Positions 55,146 to 64,000 of a stretch of 64,000 nt of DNA are shown here, one piece after another. Location of the stretch: the NCBI RefSeq assembly GCF_015207875.1, contig NZ_JADEVZ010000003.1, forward strand, positions 112,811-176,810, in the 5' to 3' direction. The position numbers were made by a program, and so were the translations under genes. Numbering within the stretch: position 1 is the stretch's first letter; every line of letters begins with the position of its first letter. The notes under the pieces are model-generated. The model did no database searches, was not told the origin of the DNA, and was given only the letters and a program-made list of their open reading frames with translations. Source of the DNA: Dolichospermum sp. LEGE 00240. Its GTDB lineage: Bacteria > Cyanobacteriota > Cyanobacteriia > Cyanobacteriales > Nostocaceae.

Positions 55146-56534
55146 ATGACTTCAGATCAGACAACATCCACAGAATTAAGTTGGTGGTTAATCCCCGGAC
55201 GATTTATCCGCCGGGAAATCTTACCTGTATTAACTGATTTACGGTTGGCAATTATCCTATTACTGGTTATTGCCTTATTTAGTGTTAGTGGTACAGTCAT
55301 TGAACAGGGACAATTGCCTGATTTTTACCAATCTAATTATCCAGAACATCCTGCTTTATTTGGTTTTCTTTCTTGGAAAGTTATTCAAGTAGTTGGATTA
55401 GATCATGTATATAGAACTTGGTGGTTTTTGAGTTTATTAGTTTTATTTGGAACTAGTTTAACAGCTTGTACCTTTACTCGGCAATTACCAGCCCTCAAAG
55501 CTGCTCAAAAGTGGAAATATTACGAAGAACCTCGCAACTTTACAAAGTTAGCTTTGAGTGCTGAGTTAGAGGGTGTTTGTTTGTCATCAATTCCGCCAAT
55601 TTTGCAGCAAAAGAGTTATCGCATATTTCAAGAAACGAATCCAGAAAAAGATGATATTCTCTATGCCCGTAAAGGGATAGTTGGGCGCATTGGTCCGATC
55701 ATTGTTCATATTGGTATTGTGGCTATTTTGCTGGGAGGAATTTGGGGTGCAATGACGGGCTTCATGGCTCAAGAAATGATTACTAGCGGCGATACATTCC
55801 AGGTAAAGAATATTGTTGATGCTGGTGCTTGGTCATCGAAAGATGTGTTAAAAGATTGGTCTGTGCGTGTCAATCGCTTTTGGATTGATTACACACCAAC
55901 GGGGGGAATTGACCAATTTTATTCAGATATGTCTGTGTTGAATAATGATGGTCAAGAAGTTAACCATGAGAAAATTTATGTTAACAAACCTCTCCGTTAT
56001 CATGGTGTCGTTTTCTATCAAACAGATTGGGGAATTTCTAATGTTCGGGTGAGGTTAAATAAAAGTCCAATTTTTCAATTACCAATGGTACAATTAGACA
56101 CCAAAGGTAGAGGGAGAATTTGGGGAACTTGGATTCCGACTAAACCTGATTTAAGTGAAGGTGTTTCTCTCTTAGCCAAGGATTTGCAAGGCATGGTATT
56201 AATTTATGATGCTCAAGGTAAATTAATTAATACTGTGCGTGCAGGAATGTCTATCCCTGTAAATGGCGTAAATTTGCAAATTATTGACATTATGGGTAGC
56301 ACGGGGTTACAAATCAAATTTGATCCTGGTATTCCTATTGTTTATACAGGTTTTGGTTTGTTGATGTTGGGTGTAGTTATGAGTTATTTTTCCCATTCCC
56401 AAGTTTGGGCTTTACAAAAGGGCAAAACTTTGTATATTGGCGGAAAAACTAACCGCGCTCAAGTTGCATTTGAACAAGAGATTTTAGCAATTTTAGATCA
56501 ACTTAGTTCTGTCAATAACGTCAAAAAGTCCTAA
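55146..56534 (+). CDS. ccs1: Cytochrome c biogenesis protein Ccs1/ResB
   Basis: A 462-residue protein with three N-terminal membrane helices and one C-terminal helix around a large lumenal domain. ResB traits: [39 protein letters not shown] and [19 protein letters not shown] with the conserved His. Together with CcsA (not in the window) it delivers heme to apocytochromes c. The start is three bases after the ccdA stop. Confidence 0.94.
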   Translation: MTSDQTTSTELSWWLIPGRFIRREILPVLTDLRLAIILLLVIALFSVSGTVIEQGQLPDFYQSNYPEHPALFGFLSWKVIQVVGLDHVYRTWWFLSLLVLFGTSLTACTFTRQLPALKAAQKWKYYEEPRNFTKLALSAELEGVCLSSIPPILQQKSYRIFQETNPEKDDILYARKGIVGRIGPIIVHIGIVAILLGGIWGAMTGFMAQEMITSGDTFQVKNIVDAGAWSSKDVLKDWSVRVNRFWIDYTPTGGIDQFYSDMSVLNNDGQEVNHEKIYVNKPLRYHGVVFYQTDWGISNVRVRLNKSPIFQLPMVQLDTKGRGRIWGTWIPTKPDLSEGVSLLAKDLQGMVLIYDAQGKLINTVRAGMSIPVNGVNLQIIDIMGSTGLQIKFDPGIPIVYTGFGLLMLGVVMSYFSHSQVWALQKGKTLYIGGKTNRAQVAFEQEILAILDQLSSVNNVKKS

Positions 56535-56539
56535 ATTTC

Positions 56540-56572
56540 AGATCCCCGACTTCTCCAAGAAGTCGGGGATCT
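56540..56572. repeat. ATCCCCGACTTCT palindrome, copy 4
   Basis: AGATCCCCGACTTCT, CCA, AGAAGTCGGGGATCT: perfect 15-base arms. It lies between convergent ccs1 and hisG (stops at 56534 and 56584). Confidence 0.85.
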
Positions 56573-56583
56573 GAGAAACTAAA

Positions 56584-57228
56584 TTAAACTGCTGTGAGAA
56601 GTCCTAATCGCATTTGTTCAATTAATTGATATAAATTACCTGTATTCAACCGATAACTTAAAGGGTGAACAATTAAGCGGGCTGTACTTTCATACAAAGT
56701 CGCAATTTCAATTAAACCATTTTCTTTTAAGGTCTTTCCTGTGGAAACTATGTCAACAATTGCTTCCGACATTCCGGTAATTGGACCTAATTCCACAGAA
56801 CCGTATAAGGGGACAATTTCTATTGGTAAATCCAAACCTTGGAAATATTCTCGCGCACAATTTACATATTTAGAAGCAACTCGACCATGAGCAGGTAGAT
56901 CTAAAGGAGATTTGTAGGAACTGGTAGCTTTTACAGCCACAGACATCCGACAATATCCAAATTTTAAATCCACTAATTGGGCAACTTGGGGCTGTTTTTC
57001 TCTCAGGACATCGTAGCCGACAATTCCCAATTGTGCCTGACCATATTCCACATAAACAGGTACATCTTGCGCTCGGACTAACAACGCTTTTGCCTGTCCA
57101 GTGGCATCAGGAATTTGTAATTGGCGGTTGCCTGATTCTAAAAAAGCACTAAAATCTAATCCTAGAGATTGTAATATGCGGAGACTAGGTTTAAGTAGTT
57201 CTCCTTTGGGTATTGCAACAGTTAACAT
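56584..57228 (-). CDS. hisG: ATP phosphoribosyltransferase, short form
   Basis: A 214-residue HisG of the short type, which lacks the C-terminal regulatory domain and needs HisZ. It catalyses the first step of histidine synthesis, joining ATP and PRPP. Signs: [50 protein letters not shown] (PRPP-binding loop). The ATG at 57228 is chosen; the longer frame adds twelve residues. No other his genes are near. Confidence 0.94.
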   Translation of the reverse strand: MLTVAIPKGELLKPSLRILQSLGLDFSAFLESGNRQLQIPDATGQAKALLVRAQDVPVYVEYGQAQLGIVGYDVLREKQPQVAQLVDLKFGYCRMSVAVKATSSYKSPLDLPAHGRVASKYVNCAREYFQGLDLPIEIVPLYGSVELGPITGMSEAIVDIVSTGKTLKENGLIEIATLYESTARLIVHPLSYRLNTGNLYQLIEQMRLGLLTAV

Positions 57229-57303
57229 TCTTTTTTTGGTATTCTTGATGTGTTTGCAGTTCACTATATTGAGAATATATCTATATTGCTCACTACTAAC
57301 ATA

Positions 57304-57996
57304 ATGAAAATTTTATTGGTTGATGATGAAGTCGAACTAACTGAGCCTTTAAGTCGTCTGTTAACTCGTGAAGGTTACAGTGTTGATGCTACTGATGATG
57401 GAATAAGTGGCAGTAATTTAGCAGCAATAGGCAGTTATGATTTACTGATTTTAGACTGGATGTTACCGGGAAAAACGGGGTTAGAGATTTGTCAGCAATT
57501 ACGTCGGCAAGGGAAAATAGTTCCTGTGCTATTTCTAACGGCAAAAGATACTTTGGACGATAGAGTGCAGGGTTTGGACGCGGGTGCTGATGATTATTTA
57601 GTCAAACCTTTTGAATTACGGGAATTACTGGCAAGAGTCCGGGCTTTGTTACGTCGTACTGGTACAGAATCTTATAGTAGTACAAAAGGAAAGTTAGTTG
57701 TAGCCGATTTGGAACTGGATATAGAAAATCAAATAGCTTATCGTCACGGAAGAATTATAGAACTCTCTCAAAAAGAAAGTCAGTTGTTACAATACTTTAT
57801 GGAAAATTCAGGACAACTACTGACTCATGCTCAAATTTTGCAGCATTTATGGCAAAATGAGGAACAACCTAATAGTAATGTGATTGCGGCTTTAATTCGT
57901 CTGTTGCGTCGCAAGCTAGAAGGAGTGGGTAAAACACCAATGATTCATACTGTTTATGGTAAAGGTTATCGTTTTGGTTCGACTGGAATTGAATAA
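57304..57996 (+). CDS. OmpR-family response regulator
   Basis: A 230-residue two-component regulator. The receiver domain has acidic pair DDE (7-9), phosphorylation site Asp51 (LILDWMLPG), Thr in LFLTA and Lys101 (LVKPFEL). The C-terminal winged helix shows [17 protein letters not shown] and [20 protein letters not shown]. It resembles cyanobacterial RppA-type regulators, but this is not certain. The frame start at 57250 is less likely than 57304. The usual histidine kinase gene is not adjacent, so it is an orphan. Confidence 0.92.
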   Translation: MKILLVDDEVELTEPLSRLLTREGYSVDATDDGISGSNLAAIGSYDLLILDWMLPGKTGLEICQQLRRQGKIVPVLFLTAKDTLDDRVQGLDAGADDYLVKPFELRELLARVRALLRRTGTESYSSTKGKLVVADLELDIENQIAYRHGRIIELSQKESQLLQYFMENSGQLLTHAQILQHLWQNEEQPNSNVIAALIRLLRRKLEGVGKTPMIHTVYGKGYRFGSTGIE

Positions 57997-58095
57997 ACCA
58001 GGACATAAATTCTCTGTCTAAGTAGGTTAGCATTGAAAATTTGATAAATTATTTGAATGTTTGATCACAATTTAATTCTGGTTGATATACTAAAT

Positions 58096-58518
58096 CTATC
58101 CAGAAATATGAACTACTAACTCTCTCACATTATTCTGTTGACGATGTTCCCAAACATAGATTCCTTGCCATGTTCCTAATACCAAATGACCACGATTAAT
58201 GGGAATTTGTTCGGAGGTATGGGTTAAAACTGTGCGGATATGTCCTGGCATATCGTCTGGTCCTTCAGCATTATGAATGTAATGGTTTCCTTCTGGAACT
58301 ATTTTAGCCATGAAATTAGCTAAATCAACTAATACATCAGGATCAGCATTTTCTTGAATTACTAAACTAGCTGAGGTGTGACGTAAAAATAAACTACAAA
58401 GCCCAGTTTCTATACCAGATTCGGCAACAATAGCTTCAATTTTGGCGGTAATATTGTGAAATGATTTTCCATTGGTGGAAACTCTTAATAGTTTTTGGTA
58501 GTGGGTCATAATCCTCAT
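58096..58518 (-). CDS. YjbQ/UPF0047 family protein
   Basis: A 140-residue protein with the family signature HTSASLVIQENADPDVLVD and GTWQGIYVWEHR, with His residues forming a probable metal site. YjbQ proteins have been tied to a thiamine-phosphate synthase activity, but the physiological role is not settled. Either of two ATG codons nine bases apart could be the start. Confidence 0.88.
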   Translation of the reverse strand: MRIMTHYQKLLRVSTNGKSFHNITAKIEAIVAESGIETGLCSLFLRHTSASLVIQENADPDVLVDLANFMAKIVPEGNHYIHNAEGPDDMPGHIRTVLTHTSEQIPINRGHLVLGTWQGIYVWEHRQQNNVRELVVHISG

Positions 58519-58526
58519 GGTGTAAT

Positions 58527-58589
58527 ATCCCCGACTAATTTTTCAATGATATCAATAAATAATGAATCAATGGTAGAAGTAGGGGATCT
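58527..58589. repeat. Degenerate ATCCCCGACT palindrome with long loop
   Basis: ATCCCCGACT and AAGTAGGGGATCT are separated by about 40 bp of AT-rich sequence. It looks like a fifth, interrupted copy of the palindrome. Confidence 0.45.
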
Positions 58590-58595
58590 GAATAC

Positions 58596-59669
58596 TTACA
58601 AATAATCTATCACAGCTTGGGCTATTGTTTCATTCCCATCTTTGGTGATCATGTTAGGCAGCTTTGGTGCTTGGGGTGATTGATCAAGAAAATTCCAATC
58701 TCCTTGAAAAAATTCTGGTGCTGTGAGAATTTGATGATGATTGTAATTAGTAATTCCGGCTAACATGAAAGCTGCTTCGGCAAAATCATCACGGGGAATA
58801 GTAACAACTGGTATTTCTAGACGGGTAGCTTCTGAAAATGTCCCATATCCAGGTTTAGAAATAATTCTCCCACAAATCGGCATAAAATCCACAGGACGAT
58901 ATTGATGATTTGTAACTTTAATTAAGTTAAGTAAATCTGGGGCTGAGGTATCAAAAGTAATAAATTGCCAATCAGGAAATCTGCTGATATTAGTGTAAGG
59001 AATTTCTTGCAAGCCTAAACCACCAAATGTCAGTAAAATGGTTTTTTCTGGTGGTGTACTTATTTCCCAATTAGTGCGTAATTCATCAATAGTAAAATCG
59101 GGAGAACCACCAGTTAAACCGACATCTGTAATGTTGGTAAATGCTGACATAGGTTCATGGAAAGGAAGACGAAATAGGCGATCGCATTTTCTATACCAAT
59201 TACTAATCCAATCAGCCATTTCCGTAAATTCTCCCCCCCAATCTCGATAGATAAAATCCCAACCAAAGTTACTAACCATCCAGCAAGGAATATTCGTAGC
59301 TTCAGCAAATCCAGCAGCTAGAAAAGGAATATCTGCTAAAATTAAATCAACGCGATTTTGACGAATAAAATTAACTTCTGAAGCAATTAAGGATTGGTGA
59401 TTTTTTTGAATTTCTCGCAGTTTTGCTAAAGTTGCTGGTTTATCCATTGTCAAACTATCAGCTTGAATTACACCTAAATCAAACGCCCGTTGACGTAAAA
59501 TAAAATCACCTTCTATATAAGATTCCAGTAACCAACGAGGTGCAGTGGTGACTAGTATTAATAATACTTCAGGATATAATTTTTGGATGGTGTTAGCGAT
59601 GGAAGCTGTGCGGGTAGCATGACCAAAACCGTGATTTGTGATGGCTATATATATAGTTGGTCGTTTCAT
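58596..59669 (-). CDS. MurG/GT28-like glycosyltransferase
   Basis: A 357-residue GT-B protein. The start IYIAITNHGFGHATRTASIA is the glycine-rich N-terminal motif of this group, and the C-terminal half has ILLTFGGLGLQEI and ISKPGYGTFSEATRLEIPVV, which matches the donor-binding site of MurG-like enzymes and the N-terminal domain of arabinokinase-type proteins. The substrate is unknown. Confidence 0.82.
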   Translation of the reverse strand: MKRPTIYIAITNHGFGHATRTASIANTIQKLYPEVLLILVTTAPRWLLESYIEGDFILRQRAFDLGVIQADSLTMDKPATLAKLREIQKNHQSLIASEVNFIRQNRVDLILADIPFLAAGFAEATNIPCWMVSNFGWDFIYRDWGGEFTEMADWISNWYRKCDRLFRLPFHEPMSAFTNITDVGLTGGSPDFTIDELRTNWEISTPPEKTILLTFGGLGLQEIPYTNISRFPDWQFITFDTSAPDLLNLIKVTNHQYRPVDFMPICGRIISKPGYGTFSEATRLEIPVVTIPRDDFAEAAFMLAGITNYNHHQILTAPEFFQGDWNFLDQSPQAPKLPNMITKDGNETIAQAVIDYL

Positions 59670-59704
59670 GATTTAAAACAAAGTTAAAAAGAGTATTGGG
59701 CGAT

Positions 59705-59810
59705 TAGAAATCACTACTACACAAGCAAAGTCCGCCGTCGCGGACTAATATAATTTAACCCACAAAGGTGGGTTTTGTCTGTTTAGCAGTGACTTCTAGT
59801 ACAAAACGGC
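59705..59810. mobile_element. Copy of the GTCCAC element family, degraded
   Basis: GATTAGAAATCACTACTACA, CAAGCAAAGTCC, GCGGACTAAT and AACCCAC-AAAGGTGGGTTTTGTCTG repeat the inverse of 34206-34406 in shortened form. Ends are approximate. Confidence 0.6.
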
Positions 59811-59860
59811 GTAAATAAACCAACCATTCTAAATCCTCCAAAAGCCTATACTGTCTTCAT

Positions 59861-59892
59861 TTTGACTTTTGACTTCCGCCTTGCGGTACTAG
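59861..59892. repeat. Dispersed TTTTGACTTCCGCCTTGCGG segment
   Basis: Matches 14085-14110 apart from one base. Its right end overlaps the miniature element at 59888. Confidence 0.55.
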
Positions 59893-60018
59893 TAGTCTGT
59901 CAAGAACTAATTGACGGGTAAATAAATTTTCCTTCTTTCCTTCTTCCTTCCTTCGTGTTCTTCGCGTCTTCGTGGTTCATTCCTTTATCCGTCAAAATTT
60001 ATTTGACAGACTACTAGT
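59888..60018. mobile_element. 131-bp miniature element with ACTAGTAGTCTGTCAA ends
   Basis: Perfect 16-bp terminal inverted repeats (59888-59903 and 60003-60018). The interior has TTCCTTC repeats and a segment of the kind TTCTTCGCGTCTTCGTGG. The right terminus supplies the TAG stop codon (60014-60016) of the cysteine lyase gene. Confidence 0.85.
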
Positions 60019-61165
60019 CGCCTTCTATAGCTGCTATTAATTTGTCAATTTCTGATTCTAATGTTAAATAATGAACACTTACACGAATGCAATTAGGATG
60101 GGCAATTGTTCGTGTTAAAATATTCTCTGACTCTAGAGATTGTACTAATTTAGAACTAGGCTGATTAGTTAATTGAAAGGAAACCAATCCACTTCCTGGA
60201 GGTGAATTTTTTAAACATTTAACATTAGGTAAAGAGTTTAATTTTTGCCAGAGATAATTACTATTTTGGCAAATTTGCTCATATCTTTCCTGTGCTGTTC
60301 CCCATTGTTCATGAATTGTAATTGCTTCTTTTAAACCAATATATAATGAAGTTGGTAAAGTAGATACTTCATATCTGCGTCCATCTGGTTGCCAGCCCGT
60401 CGGTTGGGCTTGATTATTGGTAATTACTCCATTTAAGCCAATGAAAGTAGGGTGCAGATTTTCCCTGGCTTCAGGACTTACATATAAACCACCCACACCA
60501 GCGGGACCGCATAACCATTTGTGACCGGTAAAGGCATAAAAATCTACACCCAAAGCAGTTAAATCCAAAGGGAGAACGCCCACTGATTGAGCCGCATCTA
60601 TCAATAACAGAGAATTATTGCTTTTGCATACTTGTACAATTTTATCAATGGGTAAAACTTGACCTGTGTTCCATAAAACATGGCTTAGAACTACTAAACG
60701 GGTTGTGGGACGGAGATTTTCAGCAATAATACTGATAGGATCTCCCTCATTCAAAGTAGCCATTAAGGGACAGGTAGTAACCTCTACCGCAAATCTACGG
60801 GCAATTTCTTGGGCAGTGGCAATGACACCAGGGTGTTCACAGTCAGAAAGGAGAAGATGATCACCGGGTTGCCAATCAATGCCCCACATTGCAATGTTAC
60901 AACCGACTGTGACATTACCAGTGAGAGTTATTGTGTCAGATGGTACACTTAGTATAGAGGCGATCGCCTCCCGACTGGCTTGTATTTGCGGTGCGATCGA
61001 AGCATAAGCATCACTCCCAAAAGGACCTACACTTTGAATATGGGCTTGAGATTGGGTGATAGCATCCATAGCCCTTTGCGGCATTGGCCCCTGTCCTCCG
61101 TAGTTAAAATAAAGCTTATTACTTAAAGCGGGAAATTGTGAGCGATGGTGATGCAGGTTATTCAT
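60014..61165 (-). CDS. L-cysteine/cystine C-S lyase (C-DES type), PLP-dependent
   Basis: A 383-residue aminotransferase class V protein. FNYGGQGPMPQRAMDAI near the start is typical of the cyanobacterial cystine lyase C-DES. The PLP lysine is Lys216 in FTGHKWLCGPAG, and Asp190 (LLLIDAAQS) contacts the ring. The enzyme splits cystine to pyruvate, ammonia and cysteine persulfide, a sulfur source for Fe-S assembly. It differs from SufS/IscS, which have a mobile active Cys loop. The C-terminal stop lies in a miniature element. Confidence 0.88.
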   Translation of the reverse strand: MNNLHHHRSQFPALSNKLYFNYGGQGPMPQRAMDAITQSQAHIQSVGPFGSDAYASIAPQIQASREAIASILSVPSDTITLTGNVTVGCNIAMWGIDWQPGDHLLLSDCEHPGVIATAQEIARRFAVEVTTCPLMATLNEGDPISIIAENLRPTTRLVVLSHVLWNTGQVLPIDKIVQVCKSNNSLLLIDAAQSVGVLPLDLTALGVDFYAFTGHKWLCGPAGVGGLYVSPEARENLHPTFIGLNGVITNNQAQPTGWQPDGRRYEVSTLPTSLYIGLKEAITIHEQWGTAQERYEQICQNSNYLWQKLNSLPNVKCLKNSPPGSGLVSFQLTNQPSSKLVQSLESENILTRTIAHPNCIRVSVHYLTLESEIDKLIAAIEGD

Positions 61166-61379
61166 AAAATAGGTTGGCGGTTTTTTATCACTGATTTAAG
61201 GATTTCACGGAATGAAGGATATGACAGTCAATGAAAGGGTTTAATACCCCTACCTCTACAGGTAGCAAGTTTTGTGTTGGGGTTAAATCCCCATGACAAA
61301 ATTTATCACTGATTTATCTAATCTATTGATATATACTTTTATCAACAATTAATCAACATTAACTTTTACGTCAAAAACT

Positions 61380-62495
61380 ATGAATTGGTGGCAACGACTC
61401 AACAAAAACCCTTTAGCACGAACTGGGGCAATTGTCCTCTTCTGTTTCTATTTAGCAGTAATTGGGGCTGATTTCATCGCTCCTTATAACCCTTATGATT
61501 CACAAACCAATGGTTCACTACTGCCACCGACTCAGATTCATTGGGTATCTCAATCAGGGCAGTTTATTGGACCCCATGTATATCCTACAACACAAGGCGA
61601 TACTAACTTAGAAACTGGGGAAAGAAAAATAATTATAGACCAGACAAAACCTTCACCATTAAGATTATTTGTGGCTGGACCTAAATATCAATTATTCAAT
61701 TTAAGTATTTCCCTCCCACCAAAATGGCAGGAAGTCACAATTATTCCTGGTATTTCTTTAAATTGGCATTTGTTTGGGGTTATCGGTGACGCAAAATTGA
61801 ATATTTTGGGAACAGATGAACAAGGACGCGACCAATTTAGTCGGCTGTTGCATGGCGGTCGAATTAGTATGTTTATTGGTATTTTTGGGATTATCATTAC
61901 CTATCCATTGGCTTTGCTTATTGGTGGTATTTCCGGCTATTTTGGCGGAATAATTGATAGTATCATCATGCGTTTAGCAGAAGTATTGATGACCTTTCCG
62001 AGTATTTATTTATTAGTAGCACTATCAGGGATTTTGAGTCCAAAATTAACCAGCACTCAGCGATTTTTATTAATCATTATCATCACTTCTGTAATTAGTT
62101 GGGCAGGTTTAGCGAGGATAATTCGCGGACAGGTATTATCAATCAAAGAACTTGAATTTGTGCAAGCAGCAAAGGTCATGGGTGGTAATCCCATTTATAT
62201 TATTGTTCGTCATGTTTTACCACAAACTGCAACTTACATTATTATTTCTGCTACTTTAACAATTCCTAGTTTTATTGGAGCAGAAGCAGTATTAAGTTTA
62301 ATCGGTTTAGGTATTCAACAACCAGATCCTTCTTGGGGAAATATGCTTTCTTTAGCTAGTAATGCTTCTATTTTAGTATTACAACCTTGGCTAATTTTAC
62401 CGCCAGCAATTTTGATTATTATCACTGTTTTGTCATTTAATGTATTAGGTGATGGCTTACGTGATGCTCTTGATCCTCGTAGTTTGCAAAGGTAA
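61380..62495 (+). CDS. ABC transporter permease, DppC/OppC type
   Basis: A 371-residue permease of the peptide/nickel uptake family. N-terminal helix (ARTGAIVLFCFYLAVIGADF), a long periplasmic region of about 130 residues that is larger than usual, and then five helices with LGTDEQGRDQFSRLLHGGRI and the EAA loop EFVQAAKVMGGNPIYIIVRH. The sequence ILGTDEQGRD is the hallmark of DppC proteins. The partner permease, ATPase and binding protein are not in the window. Confidence 0.92.
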   Translation: MNWWQRLNKNPLARTGAIVLFCFYLAVIGADFIAPYNPYDSQTNGSLLPPTQIHWVSQSGQFIGPHVYPTTQGDTNLETGERKIIIDQTKPSPLRLFVAGPKYQLFNLSISLPPKWQEVTIIPGISLNWHLFGVIGDAKLNILGTDEQGRDQFSRLLHGGRISMFIGIFGIIITYPLALLIGGISGYFGGIIDSIIMRLAEVLMTFPSIYLLVALSGILSPKLTSTQRFLLIIIITSVISWAGLARIIRGQVLSIKELEFVQAAKVMGGNPIYIIVRHVLPQTATYIIISATLTIPSFIGAEAVLSLIGLGIQQPDPSWGNMLSLASNASILVLQPWLILPPAILIIITVLSFNVLGDGLRDALDPRSLQR

Positions 62496-62606
62496 TAATG
62501 TCTGATAGCATAACCATTCAGTAGATAGGAATAAAAGTTAAAGTTTGACTTGAAATAAGCCTTAAAAGACCAAGGAGTAGAAATTAGACCATTAATTGCA
62601 AAATAC

Positions 62607-62637
62607 TAAAAAAGTGATCAGTCGAACTAATCACTTT
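62607..62637 (-). terminator. Rho-independent terminator after the Rpn-type relic
   Basis: On the minus strand AAAGTGAT, an 11-base loop and ATCACTTT are followed by three more T. It lies 14 bp past the stop codon. Confidence 0.6.
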
Positions 62638-62650
62638 CCATTTCTTCTAA

Positions 62651-62971
62651 TTACTCTGAAGGAGTTTCATTAACAGATGTTTCCGCAACCTTTCTTACCG
62701 CTTCAATATCCACAGCCAAATTTGCGGCTATTTGTTCCACAGTCAAACCTAACTGTAATAACAAAGGTACTGTTTCCAGCTTACCTTCTAACTTACCTTC
62801 TAACTTACCTTCTAACTTACCTTCTAACTTACCTTCTAACTTACCTTGTACTTTCGCTTCCTCCGCAACTTCTCGAAAATACCTTGTTTGCTTTAATTCA
62901 TCTAGAGTAAACATTGCTTCAATCTCCTGACGAGTTAAATTACTTAATTTGTAAACCAAGATCGTCTCTAA
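62651..62971 (-). pseudogene. C-terminal half of an Rpn/DUF2887-type nuclease gene, cut by IS5
   Basis: About 106 codons remain. ETILVYKLSNLTRQEIEAMF and LDELKQTRYFREVAEEAKVQ are typical of the C-terminal part of Rpn (recombination-promoting nuclease)/DUF2887 proteins, whose catalytic PD-(D/E)XK part lies N-terminally. That part is absent: the frame is interrupted at 62971 by the IS5-family element. Six GKLE repeats form a helical linker, followed by a LGLTVEQIAANL segment. The missing half should lie beyond the window. Confidence 0.78.
62780..62851. repeat. 12-bp in-frame minisatellite coding for GKLE
   Basis: Five copies of CTTACCTTCTAA and a changed sixth; on the minus strand each codes Gly-Lys-Leu-Glu. 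The number is likely to vary between strains. Confidence 0.9.
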
Positions 62972-63873
62972 GAGGGTGTTTGAAAAGTCGGTGAGTGAGT
63001 AAAAAAGCTCTCCCAGTGTAAGCTGTGAATAGAAAGAACACAGCACCGAGAGAGTAACATGAGTAAAGCATACCCCAGTAATTTGACTCACGCCCAATAT
63101 GAATTGTTGAGTGACATGATTCCAGAAGCCAAAAAAGGTGGTCGCAAGCGTGAAGTCGATATGTGGGAAGTCATGAACGCGATTTTTTATGTCTTGCTAG
63201 AAGGGGTGCGATGGCGGGCGTTGCCAGGGGACTTTCCAGCTTGGCAAACTGTATATACTTATTTTCGCAACTGGCGTAGAGACGGAACTTGGGTGAAAAT
63301 TCATGACAGTTTGCGAGAATGTACGAGAATCGAAGCGGAACGTCATCCCAGTCCATCAGAAGCCATAATCGATAGTCAAAGTGTAAAAAGTGCGGCGATG
63401 GTGAGTCAGGAAGTAGGATATGATGCGGGCAAACAAATCAAAGGGCGGAAGCGGTTTATGACCGTTGATACATTGGGATTGATTCTGCGGGTGTTAGTCA
63501 CCGCCGCCAATGTGCCAGAACGATCTGGCGGCAAACAAGTACTCAAGCGCGTCCAAGAAATGGGATCTCAGGTTTCTCGCTTGACAACTATTTGGACTGA
63601 TGGTGGGTTTAATGGTCCAGCCTTCATGATGTGGGTCATGGACATTTGTCGTTGGATTGTGCAGGTGGTGCTGCGACCAGAGCAAACTAAGGGGTTTGCC
63701 TTACTCAAAAAGCGATGGGTAGTAGAACGCACTTTCGGCTGGCTGATGGGGTGTCGTCGATTGGTCAGAGATTATGAGTTATTACCGGAAACATCAGAGA
63801 CTTTTATTTACCTTGCCATGATTCGGATCATGGTGAGGCGATTAGCATAAAATTTTACCCATCAAAACTTTTC
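62971..63873 (+). mobile_element. IS5-family insertion sequence with right end cut by ISL3
   Basis: The left end is AGAGGGTGTTTGAAAAGTC. The expected right end would be GACTTTTCAAACACCCTCT, but only AACTTTTC (63866-63873) is present before an ISL3-type end begins. The transposase is complete. The element interrupts the Rpn-type gene. Confidence 0.85.
63059..63850 (+). CDS. IS5-family transposase
   Basis: A 263-residue DDE transposase in one frame. The catalytic triad is Asp105 (IIDSQSVKS), Asp181 (IWTDGGFNG) and Glu223 (WVVERTFGWL), with the YREK-like signature in RTFGWLMGCRRLVRDYE. The N-terminal part YPSNLTHAQYELLSDMIPEA and WRALPGDFPAWQTVYTYFRN is typical of the IS1031-like branch of IS5. 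It looks intact, so it could act on the element's relatives even if its own right end is broken. Confidence 0.93.
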   Translation: MSKAYPSNLTHAQYELLSDMIPEAKKGGRKREVDMWEVMNAIFYVLLEGVRWRALPGDFPAWQTVYTYFRNWRRDGTWVKIHDSLRECTRIEAERHPSPSEAIIDSQSVKSAAMVSQEVGYDAGKQIKGRKRFMTVDTLGLILRVLVTAANVPERSGGKQVLKRVQEMGSQVSRLTTIWTDGGFNGPAFMMWVMDICRWIVQVVLRPEQTKGFALLKKRWVVERTFGWLMGCRRLVRDYELLPETSETFIYLAMIRIMVRRLA

Positions 63874-64000
63874 GGCTCTTGCGTCCCTTTTATGGAGAAT
63901 TAATACTAAAGTGCCAGTTTAATAAACTACGTAATCTAAAATTACTAAAGTTGCGAAATCCATATCCAAGTCTTTTGATTAATTTGAGTTTATTATTAAT
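63874..64000 (-). mobile_element. ISL3-family element end (continues outside window)
   Basis: The terminal inverted repeat GGCTCTTGCGTCCC (63874-63887) begins with GGCTCTT as in ISL3 elements and is followed 3 bp later by the stop of a transposase tail. It is inserted in the right end of the IS5 element. Confidence 0.75.
63890..64000 (-). CDS. ISL3-type transposase, C-terminal 36 codons
   Basis: Reading from the window edge: NNKLKLIKRLGYGFRNFSNF, then RLRSLLNWHFSINSP and TAA. This is the characteristic end of ISL3-family DDE transposases. The remainder lies beyond 64000. Confidence 0.8.
   Translation of the reverse strand: MNNKLKLIKRLGYGFRNFSNFRLRSLLNWHFSINSP

Noticed and set aside
62677..62910. 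77-codon frame with LLTY repeats
   Set aside because: Antisense reading of the 12-bp GKLE minisatellite.

Overview
The window is chromosomal DNA from a filamentous, probably heterocyst-forming cyanobacterium (order Nostocales; an Anabaena, Dolichospermum or Aphanizomenon type is an inference). The photosynthesis genes psbY, psaK and ndhD place it among cyanobacteria. AT-rich coding sequence, many GCGATCGC (HIP1) octamers, xisH/xisI genes, heptamer tandem repeats and many small inverted-repeat elements point to Nostocales. No rRNA, tRNA or CRISPR array was recognised.

Layout. 0-8.5 kb: a radical SAM gene cut by the window edge, an IS200/IS605 remnant without its tnpB, clpS, a CPBP protease, folC, psbY (41 codons) between heptamer arrays, a gamma-carbonic anhydrase-like gene and a TIGR02652-type gene. 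8.6-15.4 kb: a double-domain M16 peptidase, a secreted cupredoxin, map, a peptidoglycan-binding protein and a Ca2+/H+ antiporter. 15.9-21.9 kb: a MATE exporter, a SAM methyltransferase and an NRPS (A-PCP-C), a possible small biosynthetic locus. 22.5-34 kb: a GH57/DUF3536 enzyme, a RAYT transposase with its palindromes, a GT4 glycosyltransferase, an MFS transporter overlapping recO, a small membrane protein, a SET-domain protein, deoC and an orphan C5 DNA methyltransferase. 34.7-41.3 kb: a DEAD-box helicase, then a two-gene unit of a 1434-residue Upf1/Dna2-like helicase and an unrecognised partner. 41.4-44.6 kb: grxD, bolA, a secreted protein and ndhD. 44.8-47.1 kb: DUF29, a NACHT C-terminal relic, and an antitoxin-like/xisH/xisI/xisI cassette. 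47.2-57.2 kb: thrS, DUF2605/DUF2973, sufE, psaK, an FHA-kinase with a changed catalytic loop, a ureidoglycolate lyase-like gene, a Nudix gene, ccdA-ccs1 and hisG. 57.3-64 kb: a response regulator, yjbQ, a MurG-like glycosyltransferase, a cysteine lyase, an ABC permease, and an Rpn-type gene cut by an IS5 element that is itself cut by an ISL3 element.

How genes work together. CcdA and Ccs1 form the system II cytochrome c maturation pair. GrxD and BolA form an Fe-S handling pair, and SufE also belongs to Fe-S assembly. PsbY, PsaK and NdhD belong to photosystem II, photosystem I and the NDH-1 complex. The least understood units are the long helicase with its coupled partner, the xis cassette and the NRPS locus. 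The intergenic DNA is a record of transposition: at least seven classes of inverted-repeat element, some nested, plus a recurring palindrome (ATCCCCGACTTC arm) next to gene 3' ends.
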